From assembly GCA_031292555.1 (NCBI GenBank), contig JARLGV010000030.1:1-64000 (forward strand): a stretch of 64,000 nt of DNA. Reading direction: 5' to 3'. Positions 31,335 to 40,076 of this stretch are shown piece after piece. The translations under genes were made by a program, and so were the position numbers. How positions within the stretch are numbered: position 1 is the first letter of the stretch; each line of letters opens with the position of its first letter. Origin of the DNA: Fimbriimonas sp. (GTDB lineage: Bacteria > Armatimonadota > Fimbriimonadia > Fimbriimonadales > Fimbriimonadaceae). Under the pieces are notes generated by a model. That model did no database searches. It was given only the letters and a program-made list of their open reading frames with translations, and was not told the DNA's origin.

Positions 31335-32787
31335 CTCGCGGCTCGCTCTCGTTGCCAATTCGATCAACCGAGGTGACTGAGATTGCGGTCGGTTCAGTTC
31401 CAGGGTCCAAGCCGAGAACAATCCGATCTCGTGATGTGACTCTAGGCATCAGCCATCGATCCGTCTTGACGCGAAGCGTGAAGAACCTGACCGTGTGCTT
31501 ATCTCCTGGCTTCATCGAAACAACCCACTTTCCATCGTTGTTCTTGGCAACCTCCACACTGGGAAGCGAGGGCATTCCCGATCCGAGCCAGGGCGATGCC
31601 GGCACCAGTGCCCTCTCCGCGTACAATCCTTTGGTAAGGGATCCGACGATATCCTGCTTGTTGTCCAAGAATGCCTTCATGCTGAAGTGAACTACGCCGG
31701 TGCTTCCCGGGCGCGATCGGGTTAGCTCGATCTCGTCCAGTATCTCTTGAAGACTCCATGTCTTACCCTCGTCCCCGCCGACTCGGCTCGTGTACAGGCC
31801 AGGCCATATGTGGCGCTTCTTTGTGTTCTGGCTGATCCACCAATCGAGCAGTACCGGAAAACTCTGCGCCTTTTGGGCAATTGGCCAATAGAGCTGAGGC
31901 GAGAAGTAGTCGCACCATCCCTCATTCAGCCACTTTTTGCAATCGGCATAGAGTTCGGCGTACTGATCGATTCCGGCCTTGATCGAATCGGGAATGCCGG
32001 GCCGATAGATTCCAAATGGGCTGATTCCGAACTTGACCCACGGCTTTTCGGCTTTGATCGTGGTGTACAGGCTGTGAACGAATCGATCAACGTTATCCCT
32101 GCGCCAGTCGGCTCGATCCAGCTTTCCGCCGTGATCTTTGTAGCGATTGTAGCTGGGGTCATCTGGGAAGTCCTTTCCGCCCTCCGGATAGGGATAGAAA
32201 TAGTCGTCGATATGGACTCCGTCGATGTCATAACGATGCACCACGTCTCGAATCACGTCCAACGTGTGGCGCTGAACAAATGGTTCGCCAGGGTCCATCC
32301 AAAGGTACTTTCCATATTTCCTGACGACTTCCGGGTGCGTTCTGGAAATATGGCGGTCTGCCATCGGACCCTTCTGAATCGGGTGCCCCGCACGATAGGG
32401 ATTGAACCAACAGTGAAGCTCCAACCCCCTCGCGTGCGCCTCATCTACGGCAAAGGCCAACGGATCGAATGGGGGCATCGGGCCCTTCCCCTGAAGCCCG
32501 GTTAGGTATTCCGACCAAGGCTCCAGTTTCGACGGATACATTGCGTCGGCCGAGGGGCGGACTTGAAACACTATCGCATTCAGCCGCAGTTGAACCGCCG
32601 TATCAAGAATGCGGAGCATCTCGGTTCGCTGTTGGTCAGGCGTAAGGGTCTGCTTGCTGGGCCAGTCGATATTGGCGACAGTTGCCACCCATGCCGCCCG
32701 GAACTCCCGAGGCATCGCAGGCGGAATCAAGTCAACTTGCGGCGGTGTCCAAAGCATCGCGGGTAGAAGGCACAAGAGCGGGAGCAT
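31312..32787 (-). CDS. GHL10/DUF187 family glycoside hydrolase-like protein
   Basis: 491 residues with a short signal peptide (MLPLLCLLPAMLW). The COG1649 (YddW/DigH) TIM-barrel blocks are clear: EFRAAWVATVANIDWPS, LNAIVFQVRPSADA, LELHCWFNPYRAG, YDIDGVHIDDYFYPYP and KFGISPFGIYRPG. The E. coli relative DigH cleaves denuded peptidoglycan glycans. The DDYFYP segment supplies acidic residues near the active site. The C-terminal ~110 residues form a beta domain (FFTLRVKTDRWLMPRVTSRD), probably Fn3-like. Substrate inferred as cell-wall glycan only. Confidence 0.88.
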   Translation of the reverse strand: MLPLLCLLPAMLWTPPQVDLIPPAMPREFRAAWVATVANIDWPSKQTLTPDQQRTEMLRILDTAVQLRLNAIVFQVRPSADAMYPSKLEPWSEYLTGLQGKGPMPPFDPLAFAVDEAHARGLELHCWFNPYRAGHPIQKGPMADRHISRTHPEVVRKYGKYLWMDPGEPFVQRHTLDVIRDVVHRYDIDGVHIDDYFYPYPEGGKDFPDDPSYNRYKDHGGKLDRADWRRDNVDRFVHSLYTTIKAEKPWVKFGISPFGIYRPGIPDSIKAGIDQYAELYADCKKWLNEGWCDYFSPQLYWPIAQKAQSFPVLLDWWISQNTKKRHIWPGLYTSRVGGDEGKTWSLQEILDEIELTRSRPGSTGVVHFSMKAFLDNKQDIVGSLTKGLYAERALVPASPWLGSGMPSLPSVEVAKNNDGKWVVSMKPGDKHTVRFFTLRVKTDRWLMPRVTSRDRIVLGLDPGTEPTAISVTSVDRIGNESEPRVIPLRAE

Positions 32788-32917
32788 CGGTATATGATAA
32801 CAGGCCCCAAAAAACGGCCGCCTGACGCCTTAGTCGATCTTCGCGACGGTGGCCCATGCGTTCACCCGGGTCCGCCCAGCCAAACCAGCTATTCGTTCTT
32901 GTCGTAAAGGTGGTAGG

Positions 32918-33457
32918 ATGCTGCCCGTGACCCAGAAGCATGTATTTGACATTGGCCGTTTCGAGGCCAATCTGGCCGGTGTCATGCTGCCGATGGGATT
33001 GCGCCTCGAGAAAGTGATCCTCTCAGGCGGCAACCTTAAGGTCGTCGGCAACCCGTTTTCCGCCGAGCTTGACGAACCTGGCCGACTCGAAGTCAACGTC
33101 TCGGAGGCCGATCTCGCGGATTTCCTCAACCGAATGTCGCCAGCAGGCCTCAAGAACGTCAGTGTCGAGGCCAAGAACGGCCTCTTGCATATACGCGCGA
33201 CCAAAACAGTATTAATCGAGGTCAAGGCGAATGTGACTTGTTCCCTGCGCATCGTCGAAGGAACGAAGCTCTTTGTCGACATTCAGACCGTTGACGTCAT
33301 GGGAGTTGGCACCAAGCAGTTGATGCAGACTCAAATCGACAAGATAAACCCAGTGATCGACACGCTCGACTTTCCGGTCCCTTCCCGGTTGGAAGAGGTT
33401 GAGATTGTCAATGGAATGATAAGAGTCCGGGGACGCGTTTCGCCTCCTGCGTCTTAG
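32918..33457 (+). CDS. DUF2993/LmeA-like lipid-binding protein
   Basis: 179 residues from the ATG at 32918, preceded by AAAGGTGG; an upstream in-frame ATG lacks a ribosome site. The alternating beta pattern LEVNVSEADLADFLNRM, LLHIRATKTVLIEVKANVTC, LFVDIQTVDVMGVGT and DKINPVIDTLDFPVPSRLEE fits DUF2993, the tubular lipid-binding fold of mycobacterial LmeA. No obvious signal peptide or lipobox is seen, so it may be cytoplasmic or peripheral. The family assignment rests on pattern, not exact motifs. Confidence 0.7.
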   Translation: MLPVTQKHVFDIGRFEANLAGVMLPMGLRLEKVILSGGNLKVVGNPFSAELDEPGRLEVNVSEADLADFLNRMSPAGLKNVSVEAKNGLLHIRATKTVLIEVKANVTCSLRIVEGTKLFVDIQTVDVMGVGTKQLMQTQIDKINPVIDTLDFPVPSRLEEVEIVNGMIRVRGRVSPPAS

Positions 33458-33494
33458 CCGGTTCTGCCGTGGTAGAATTTTCAGGCCCCGACGT

Positions 33495-33579
33495 GCCGCC
33501 GTGGCGAAATTGGTAGACGCGCCAGATTTAGGTTCTGGTGCTGAGAGGCGTCTCGGTTCGAGTCCGAGCGGCGGCACCA
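33495..33579 (+). tRNA. tRNA-Leu (anticodon UAG)
   Basis: An 85-nt cloverleaf. The acceptor stem GCCGCCG pairs with CGGCGGC (33569-33575), followed by discriminator A and an encoded CCA. The D-loop holds AATTGGTAGA. The anticodon arm is CCAGA-TTTAGGT-TCTGG with anticodon TAG. A long class II variable arm (GTGCTGAGAGGCGTC) and the T-arm CTCGG-TTCGAGT-CCGAG complete it. It reads CUA codons. Confidence 0.98.
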
Positions 33580-33582
33580 AAC

Positions 33583-34068
33583 TCAGTTCCTAGTCTCGTT
33601 CGTCGATCGCATCGGCACGATACTGATCGATCCATCCACTTCGAGCACTGCTAAACGTGCCTGAGTGGGAACAACGAGCCCGTGCGACCGGAGCGCAGCC
33701 TCCAATTCCTCTTGCGAGACCCGTTCCCGACGCATCCGGTCCTCGAGGATGTGCCCATCGGAAACTATGATCGTTGGCGTCCCGAACATAAGGTGTTGAG
33801 CCTTGGGAGCCCTAAGGACTAGGCGCGAGACCAGCCATCCCACAAAAAGCAAGGTGGAGGCGCAAACGATGCCGACCGCCAGGTCACCCTTGCCGGTCGT
33901 CATAGCGTTCTGGACCGCATTGGCGACCGCCATCACCGTCACTAGGTCGTATAGGTTGAATTGCGCCACCTGACGCTTACCAAGAAGGCGATAAAGAAGG
34001 AAGAGGTACACGACGACGACGAAAGTCTTCCCCGCGAAGACCGAAAGCTCGAACCAAACCCCGTTCAC
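33583..34068 (-). CDS. DUF421 (YetF-type) membrane protein
   Basis: 161 residues. The N-terminal half has three hydrophobic helices containing the YetF motif RLLGKRQVAQFNLYDLVTVM and AVQNAMTTG. The C-terminal cytoplasmic half holds PTIIVSDGHILEDRMRRERV, the ELEAALRSHG helix and the RLAVLEVDGSISIVP ending. Bacillus YetF relatives occur in spore and stress contexts; molecular function is unknown. It overlaps the next DUF421 gene by four bases and ends three bases after the tRNA. Three paralogues sit in this 1.5-kb block. Confidence 0.9.
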   Translation of the reverse strand: MNGVWFELSVFAGKTFVVVVYLFLLYRLLGKRQVAQFNLYDLVTVMAVANAVQNAMTTGKGDLAVGIVCASTLLFVGWLVSRLVLRAPKAQHLMFGTPTIIVSDGHILEDRMRRERVSQEELEAALRSHGLVVPTQARLAVLEVDGSISIVPMRSTNETRN

Positions 34069-34604
34069 GGCAGCCTCAGCGCCTTAAAGTGCCTTTTCGT
34101 TCTGAGAGTTTCGGTGTCCATCGGCACAACGCTGATGGAACCGTCGACTTCCAGCACGCACATCCGCGCCTGGTCGAACCGCGTCAGTCCATGTTCACGA
34201 AGTGCGGTCATCAATTGATCCCGGGTGATTCCCTCGCGCCGCATTCTTGCCTCCACCGGTATGCCGTCGTGGAGAATTAGCATAGGTTGGCCCACCATCG
34301 CTCTTTCAACGCGCTTGGATCGTCTGAGAAGGACGTTGAACAGGCGGTTCACGACAAGAAGGGTCGTAGCCGAGATGAGCCCTCCGATCAACGAGTTATC
34401 GTTGTTCATCATGGCGTTCTGCACGGAGTTGCCAAGAACGACGATCAACACCAAGTCAAAGATATTCATCTGACCCAGTTCCCGCTTGCCCAGAAGCCGC
34501 AACCCCGCAATCAGGAAGAGGTAGATGGCGAACGTCTTTGCCGCTATAATCAGCGAGCCGCTGAGATTCGGGTGGTCGAAAACTTGACGGGTCCATTCGG
34601 CCAT
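34065..34604 (-). CDS. DUF421 (YetF-type) membrane protein
   Basis: 179 residues, second of three paralogues and the upstream gene of a coupled minus-strand pair. Membrane helices are followed by LRLLGKRELGQMNIFDLVLI and NSVQNAMMNNDNSLIGGLIS, then the cytoplasmic domain QPMLILHDGIPVEARMRREG, QLMTALREHG and RMCVLEVDGSISVVPMDTE. The N-terminal extension (MAEWTRQVFDHPNLSGS) is longer than in its neighbours. The 41-base gap to the divergent third paralogue is the probable shared promoter. Confidence 0.9.
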   Translation of the reverse strand: MAEWTRQVFDHPNLSGSLIIAAKTFAIYLFLIAGLRLLGKRELGQMNIFDLVLIVVLGNSVQNAMMNNDNSLIGGLISATTLLVVNRLFNVLLRRSKRVERAMVGQPMLILHDGIPVEARMRREGITRDQLMTALREHGLTRFDQARMCVLEVDGSISVVPMDTETLRTKRHFKALRLP

Positions 34605-34645
34605 ATTGGTTTCTCGCTGTGCCCATTTAGGGCGTATTTCTAACG

Positions 34646-35116
34646 ATGAACGTCCAGATCCAATCGATGCTGATCGTTGCCGGTAATACGGTGTGCATCT
34701 ACCTGTTTTTGGTGGTCGCCATGCGCATTCTCGGACGACGGCAACTCGAGCAGTTGACCGCCCTGGATCTTCTTATAGTGATCTTACTCGGCAGCGCCGT
34801 CGAGACGGCAATGGTACACGGCAGCACCCTCCTCCGGGCCGGGTTCGTGTCTGCGACCACTCTCTTTATCGCGAACCGGTTGGTCACGCTCATCATCACC
34901 AGGTCCAAACGAGTGCAGAGGCTCTGCGGATCCGGTCCAATACTGCTCGTCCACAACGGAGCGTTTGTGGAGGAACACTTGAAACGGATCGGACTCACCG
35001 AGGAAGATGTCCTGCAAGCTTTGCGTGCGCGTGAACACGACTCTCTCACCGACGTTCGGTTCGCGGTGCTAGAACCAGACGGTGAGATCAATGTCGTGGG
35101 GATTCGAGGCGTCTAG
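34646..35116 (+). CDS. DUF421 (YetF-type) membrane protein
   Basis: 156 residues, third paralogue, divergent from the other two. The motif reads MRILGRRQLEQLTALDLLIV with GSAVETAMVHGSTLL; the cytoplasmic half has GPILLVHNGAFVEEHLKRIG, VLQALRARE and RFAVLEPDGEINVVGIRG. It is more diverged in the membrane motif (VETAM instead of VQNAM) than the other two, which suggests specialisation rather than recent copying. The family probably forms oligomers; that is inference. Confidence 0.9.
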   Translation: MNVQIQSMLIVAGNTVCIYLFLVVAMRILGRRQLEQLTALDLLIVILLGSAVETAMVHGSTLLRAGFVSATTLFIANRLVTLIITRSKRVQRLCGSGPILLVHNGAFVEEHLKRIGLTEEDVLQALRAREHDSLTDVRFAVLEPDGEINVVGIRGV

Positions 35117-36109
35117 GCATGTAACGCCCGGCGGCGTCGACGCGCCAGTTGGAACCGCGACCGCCGAGAGTGATTGCCCCATATCCGCGGCTCGTAAATC
35201 GGATATCGGCACTTGATGGAATTACGGCTCGACAAGCACTTTTCCGTTCGAGTCGCCACGTGCGCATTTCTCCCGTTTAGCAAGCGAGCTTGGCAAACCA
35301 ATCCCGCGCAAACCGGCAGGAAGGTCAAAATGATAAGGCAACGTTTTTGGCTTCGATTCATATCTGAAATAGAGAGAAGGAGATTTAACTAGCGACACTA
35401 AACGTTTACCGAAGACACTCTCCCGTTGCCAGTAAGCGAGGATAAACGCAGATTTGAGTCTGCGGCTCAGCGTCCAAGGCAGCTTTTGGCGCGTACGCTC
35501 TGTTTAATAGGGTCAATTTCCATTAAGCCGCAACTCACAGCTATCTCAAGAATGCCCCGAGGCAACAAGCGATTCGGCAAGACAAGTAACAGGTTAACTC
35601 GAAATTGTTAACAGCTAGTGGGGATTCTTGGTAGTGTTACCGCAATTCTCGCCAAGTGATTTGCTGCGTAAGTCGCCCTCGGCAATTGGGGAACAAACGA
35701 CGGCAAACAATTCGTTAGGCTTCGCTTGCCAAAGCGGCTCTTTCTTCCTCTTGCAGACTCCCGACCAAGCAAGGCAAACTTCCCTGCCTAGAATGCAGGT
35801 CGAGTGAGGGTGGCTTAGGTTCAATTGAAGTAAGAGAACTCTCACCCAATCCTCATCTCATTTTTAAGTTCAACCCTCAAAATCCCTGGGTGTAGGAAGC
35901 AAGAAAGGAATTCATCGGCGATGCTCCGGAATGTTTCCAAATAGGAGGCGGGTAACAGGAATAATAATGAACCAAGTGGGTGCTCTGAGCCGTATATCTT
36001 CAGAGACTCCTGCGAATCGAAGAAGCCAGAGAAGCATATCTATGCCCCCGACTCTCAAGGTCAATCAAGAGATAAGTTCGGCTCTCGCTGTTCCTTTCCC
36101 GAAAATCGC
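35117..36109 (+). other. 993-bp gene-free region upstream of the secretion operon
   Basis: No recognisable gene on either strand; composition is less GC-rich than the flanks. Visible elements are several GGCAAAC motifs (near 35291, 35702, 35773), a GTTAAC pair (35593 and 35607), an orphan AAGGAG at about 35387 with no start codon downstream, and a possible 55-residue leader frame from ATG 35967 (AGGA eight bases before it) that overlaps the gspE start. Such length before an 11-gene operon suggests a long 5' leader or complex promoter. I could not fold it into a known riboswitch class. Confidence 0.4.
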
Positions 36110-37702
36110 ATGCCAGTCAACGCACCTCAAATGAACATGTCACCGGTCATTCTCAATTCAGCCGCGCGCATGGTGGACGGATTCGAATACGTCGACCTTT
36201 CCGAGGCAAAACCCGATCCAGCGGCAATGGAGTTCGCTCCGGGCGAGTTCGCCATGAAGTACAACGTGCTTCCGCTGGTACTTGATGGGGAAACGCTGGT
36301 TGTCGCCATGAGTGCGCCGGAAGCGCTTCAGGCCGTCGACGACTTGGGAATCCTCATTAATCGGCCGGTGCGCGCCGTCCTTGCCGACAAGGCGTTGATC
36401 GAAGAGCGCATCAAGGACTTCTTCCTCGAGCGAATTCTCGCCAACATGGTGCCCGACGACAGTGCGGTCGCCGACCTAGATGACACGACGGACTTGGCCG
36501 ACCTCACCAAGATGGCGGGAGATACTGCCGTCGTCCAGATGGTCAATGCCATCTTCGCCCAAGCGGTGCGCGACGGCGCAAGCGACATTCACATTGAACC
36601 GTATGAGCGAGATGTCAAGATTCGCTGTCGTGTAGACGGCATGTTGAGCGACTTGATGAGGCCGCCCAAGCGGATGCATGCCGCTCTCATTTCACGCATC
36701 AAGATTCTGGGCGAGATGAACATCGCCGAGCGGCGACTTCCCCAAGACGGCCGCATCCGATTGACAATCGCGAACCGTCAAATCGACGTTCGCGTCTCGA
36801 TCGTCCCTACCGTCTACGGCGAGCGCGCCGTCATGCGTATCTTGGACAAGGGCACTGCGATGCTCGGACTAACCGAGCTCGGCATGCAGGCGGACGTCCT
36901 TGAGAAGTTCCGTAAGCTGATTTCCCTTCCTCATGGCATCATTCTCGCGACGGGACCTACCGGTTCGGGTAAGTCGACCTCCCTCTATGCATCCTTGCAG
37001 GAGATCTGGTCCCCGACGACAAACATCCTAACGATTGAGGATCCCGTCGAATATCAGGTGCCGGGAATCAGTCAGATTCAGGTTCGCGCCAATATCGGAT
37101 TGAGCTTTGCCAACGGACTGCGGTCCATCGTCCGGCAGGACCCTGACGTCATCATGGTCGGCGAAATTCGAGACCATGAAACGGCTGAGATCGCCATCCA
37201 CGCCGCCCTTACCGGTCACCTCGTCTTCTCCACGCTCCACACAAACGACGCGGCTGGCGCTGTCACCCGATTGCTCGACTTGGGTGTCGAACCGTATCTG
37301 GTCGCCTCGTCGCTCATTGGCTGTATCGCCCAGCGCTTGGTTCGCCGCGTGTGCTCAAACTGCGCCGTTCCAGACACGCCCTCTCAAGAGGTTCTACGCG
37401 CCATCGGCATTACCGAATACGAGATCTCTCAGCGTGGAGGAGCTACATTCATGCGCGGCAAAGGTTGCGATAAGTGCCAGAACACGGGCTACAAGGGTCG
37501 GCAAGGCCTTTACGAATTGCTGGTCATCGACGAACCGATACGCCGAATGACAGTAGAACGAGCCTCGGCAGGCGTCATGAAGGCTCACGCAATCCAGGCA
37601 CAGAGCATGCGAACCTTGCTCGGCGACGGGCGGAATATGGTGATCGCCGGTCGAACGACTCCGGAAGAAGTGTTGCGCGTGTCGCAGCGAGAGGATTTCT
37701 AG
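36110..37702 (+). CDS. gspE: Type II secretion/type IV pilus assembly ATPase
   Basis: 530 residues. Residues about 20-125 form an N-terminal MshEN/T2SSE-N-like domain (KYNVLPLVLDGETLVVAMSA), without a clear c-di-GMP-binding repeat. The ATPase core has Walker A GPTGSGKST, the Asp box TIEDPVEYQV, Walker B DPDVIMVGEIRD and the His box LTGHLVFSTLHTND. A C-terminal zinc-binding tetracysteine (CSNC...CDKC) is typical of GspE/PilB, not PilT. It powers pseudopilus assembly from the cytoplasmic side. First gene of the operon that runs to 48352. Confidence 0.94.
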   Translation: MPVNAPQMNMSPVILNSAARMVDGFEYVDLSEAKPDPAAMEFAPGEFAMKYNVLPLVLDGETLVVAMSAPEALQAVDDLGILINRPVRAVLADKALIEERIKDFFLERILANMVPDDSAVADLDDTTDLADLTKMAGDTAVVQMVNAIFAQAVRDGASDIHIEPYERDVKIRCRVDGMLSDLMRPPKRMHAALISRIKILGEMNIAERRLPQDGRIRLTIANRQIDVRVSIVPTVYGERAVMRILDKGTAMLGLTELGMQADVLEKFRKLISLPHGIILATGPTGSGKSTSLYASLQEIWSPTTNILTIEDPVEYQVPGISQIQVRANIGLSFANGLRSIVRQDPDVIMVGEIRDHETAEIAIHAALTGHLVFSTLHTNDAAGAVTRLLDLGVEPYLVASSLIGCIAQRLVRRVCSNCAVPDTPSQEVLRAIGITEYEISQRGGATFMRGKGCDKCQNTGYKGRQGLYELLVIDEPIRRMTVERASAGVMKAHAIQAQSMRTLLGDGRNMVIAGRTTPEEVLRVSQREDF

Positions 37703-37720
37703 CCGAGGAGGCAGAGTAAC

Positions 37721-38938
37721 GTGACGACATACGCCTACACAGCTCTCGACCCTGCGGGTAAGAAACGCTCCGGTTTCATTGACGCCGCCACCAAGGATTC
37801 TGCGATCGCTACGATCGCAGCCGAAGGACGCTTTGTTGTGGAGATCCGCGAACACGCGGTGCAGCAAAGCACGGGAGCCCACGACGTCGGCAAGCGTCGA
37901 GGCAAGGCGAGCCGAGGAGACTTGGCTCTTTTCAGCCGCCGGCTTGCCGATCTCGCACTTGCGGGCTTGCCTCTCGACCGAGTGCTTCAAGTCGTCGCCG
38001 AACAATCGGAAAGCCAAATGCTCGCCGATGTCGCGGAAAAGGCACTGGAAGAGGTAAGAGGAGGAAAGCCGGTCAGCGAAGCGCTCGCCATGCACCCCAA
38101 GCTCTTCCCCCAGGTCTTTTGCCAGACGCTGCGAGCGGGCGAGGCGAGCGGCCAGTTTGGCGAGGTAGCTCAACGGTTGGCCGACTTTCAGGAACGCGAA
38201 GTTACGCGCCGAAGCCAGATTGTTTCTGCGTTGATCTACCCTGCAATCTTGGCGACCACCGCGGTTGGCGTCGTAGTCTTCCTACTTACATTCGTCGTTC
38301 CGAAACTGTCGGGTGTTTTTCACGATCTTGGGAACGATCTTCCCGGCTCCACGAAGCTCTTGCTCGCCAGCACGGACTTCATTCAGAAGCAGTACGTGGG
38401 GATCATCGTTGCCATCGTTGCCGTCATCGCCGGCTACCGGGTGTGGGCCGCCACCGAGCAGGGAGCCCTTCAGCGCGATACGATGTTCCTGAAGGCGCCG
38501 ATTATCGGGCCCGTTGTTTCAAAGGCGACCGTTTCGCGATTTGCGCGCGTTCTTGGAACGCTTCTGTATGGTGGCGTGCCGATCCTTGAGGCGTTGCACC
38601 TGTCAGGTCTTGCGGCCGGCAATCGGCTTTTCCGCCAGAGTGCCGACATGGTGACCCATGATGTTCGCGAGGGAAGGCCGATCGCCGAAGCCATGCGAGA
38701 CGCCGGCGCGTTTCCTCCCGTTCTGACTCACATGGTCGCGATCGGTGAAGAAACCGGCGATCTCCCGAAGATGCTGGGAAGGGTGTCGGATAGCCTCGAC
38801 TTCGAGGTCGACAACGGTATGAGACGTCTAACCGCAATGGTTGAACCGATCATCGTATTAGCTATGGGAACCTTCGTTGGTTTTGTCGTTTTGTCAGTTT
38901 TGCTGCCAATCTTCCAAGCTGAGAACTTGGTGAAGTAG
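37721..38938 (+). CDS. gspF: Type II secretion inner-membrane platform protein
   Basis: 405 residues from GTG with GAGGAGG ribosome site. The N-terminal YAYTALDPAGKKRSGFIDA is the GspF/PilC start. Two GspF domains follow, each ending in membrane helices (YPAILATTAVGVVVFLLTFV near the middle, IIVLAMGTFVGFVVLSVLLP at the end), with LADLALAGLPLDRVLQVVAE and GTLLYGGVPILEALHLSG as domain starts. It couples the GspE motor to pseudopilin addition. It lies 18 bases after gspE. Confidence 0.94.
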   Translation: MTTYAYTALDPAGKKRSGFIDAATKDSAIATIAAEGRFVVEIREHAVQQSTGAHDVGKRRGKASRGDLALFSRRLADLALAGLPLDRVLQVVAEQSESQMLADVAEKALEEVRGGKPVSEALAMHPKLFPQVFCQTLRAGEASGQFGEVAQRLADFQEREVTRRSQIVSALIYPAILATTAVGVVVFLLTFVVPKLSGVFHDLGNDLPGSTKLLLASTDFIQKQYVGIIVAIVAVIAGYRVWAATEQGALQRDTMFLKAPIIGPVVSKATVSRFARVLGTLLYGGVPILEALHLSGLAAGNRLFRQSADMVTHDVREGRPIAEAMRDAGAFPPVLTHMVAIGEETGDLPKMLGRVSDSLDFEVDNGMRRLTAMVEPIIVLAMGTFVGFVVLSVLLPIFQAENLVK

Positions 38939-39022
38939 CTGAGCAATTGAGTGAATTGGGTGTGACGGTAAGAGTTGCCACTAACAAGAGCGATCTATGT
39001 CGGAGAACCCCACTGGAGGAAT

Positions 39023-39445
39023 ATGAACAGGAAAATTAGAGCGTTTACGTTGATCGAGTTAATGGTCGTCATTTTGATTCTGGCCATTCTCGCTGCGTTG
39101 ATCGTGCCGAACGTGTTGGGAAGAACCGGACAAGCGAAGGTCTCGAAAGCCACCGCCGATCTCGCCACTCTGTCCAACGCGATCGACCAGTTCCGACTCG
39201 ACTGCGATCGTTATCCGACGACGCAGGAGGGATTGGACGCCTTGCTCAACGCGCCGAGCGGCGCCACCGGTTGGAGGGGCCCATACCTGAAGCAGGCGAT
39301 CCCGAACGACCCTTGGGGCGCCCCTTATCAGTATTCGTGCCCCGGCCCTGGAGGCGGTGGGTACCAAGTCGAGTCGTATGGCGGGGACGGACAGCCGGGA
39401 GGCACGGGTGATAACGCTGACCTTGTCAACGGTTCCGAAACCTAA
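39023..39445 (+). CDS. gspG: Type II secretion major pseudopilin
   Basis: 140 residues from ATG at 39023 (GGAGGA upstream). The leader MNRKIRA and helix FTLIELMVVILILAILAALI are followed by the GspG body: RTGQAKVSKATADLATLSNA, DRYPTTQEGLDALL and NDPWGAPYQYSCPGPGGGGY, which includes the family PW.DPWG motif and the Ca-binding loop region (SYGGDGQPGG). The residue at -1 of the cleavage site is Ala instead of Gly. It forms the pseudopilus shaft. Its end overlaps gspH. Confidence 0.94.
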   Translation: MNRKIRAFTLIELMVVILILAILAALIVPNVLGRTGQAKVSKATADLATLSNAIDQFRLDCDRYPTTQEGLDALLNAPSGATGWRGPYLKQAIPNDPWGAPYQYSCPGPGGGGYQVESYGGDGQPGGTGDNADLVNGSET

Positions 39446-40076
39446 GACTCGGGGCTTCACGCTCATCGAGATGATGGTGGTCATCGTCGTGGTCGCGCTT
39501 CTGGCGATCGTGGTGGCCCCTTACCTCGTCTCGATGCGCGACGGCCAAGAGAAGCGGGCGTTCTACACGAGTGTCGCCGACCTTGCCGGGCAGGGCCGGG
39601 AAATGGCAATCACCAACGACGCCACCATGTACCTCCAAGTCGATTCGAGTTCAAACGCAGTGGTGCTGAAGCAGGAAGTGAATACTACGACCTACCAGAA
39701 TACGACCGATAACACCGCGACCGGTAGCGATACCATCGTGGTGAACGGTCACACCCAAAGCACGCGCACGAATACGAACGTCGGAACCGCTTCGGGGGAC
39801 CGGAGTCAAGACAAAATCGTCAAGACCTGTCCCCTGAGTTCCGGCATCCGCTTCGGAAACTTTGAGCTTGCCGGATCGTCATCCGACGCGGGCAGTTTTA
39901 GCCTGCACTTCTACCCTGACGGAACATCCGACGGCGGTGGAATGGAATTGGTCGAAGGTCGAGGCACCAAGTCGATCGTGATTTCCGCGCGAGGAGCAGT
40001 CAAGATGCAGGACGGCACGCTGCCCGACTCGTCGACCCAACAATGGCAAGCAGGGGACTATGTACACCGTGCCTAA
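39408..40076 (+). CDS. gspH: Minor pseudopilin GspH
   Basis: 222 residues if it starts at GTG 39408; TTG at 39423 is also possible. The leader ends KPKTRG and the helix is FTLIEMMVVIVVVALLAIVV, with the normal Gly at -1. The body has LAGQGREMAITNDATMYLQV, the typical GspH strand, a Thr/Asn-rich insert (about 100-150) and SFSLHFYPDGTSDGGGMEL with SIVISARGAVKM at the end (GspH/FimT pattern). It caps the gspG pseudopilus with I, J and K. It overlaps gspG by 38 bases and gspI by 17. Confidence 0.88.
   Translation: MITLTLSTVPKPKTRGFTLIEMMVVIVVVALLAIVVAPYLVSMRDGQEKRAFYTSVADLAGQGREMAITNDATMYLQVDSSSNAVVLKQEVNTTTYQNTTDNTATGSDTIVVNGHTQSTRTNTNVGTASGDRSQDKIVKTCPLSSGIRFGNFELAGSSSDAGSFSLHFYPDGTSDGGGMELVEGRGTKSIVISARGAVKMQDGTLPDSSTQQWQAGDYVHRA

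Noticed and set aside
35281-35340. Possible c-di-GMP-I riboswitch (GGCAAACC followed by CGCAAACC)
   Set aside because: The motif order hints at GEMM, but the intervening hairpin, the exact ACGCAAAGC strand and a matching second stem are missing, so I could not support it.
35615-35845. 76-codon minus-strand frame in the gene-free region
   Set aside because: No ribosome site or recognisable pattern, and the preserved motifs on the plus strand suggest non-coding DNA.
35967-36134. 55-codon leader frame overlapping the gspE start
   Set aside because: It has AGGA at fair spacing, but composition and lack of homology do not distinguish it from chance; mentioned only in the gap entry.
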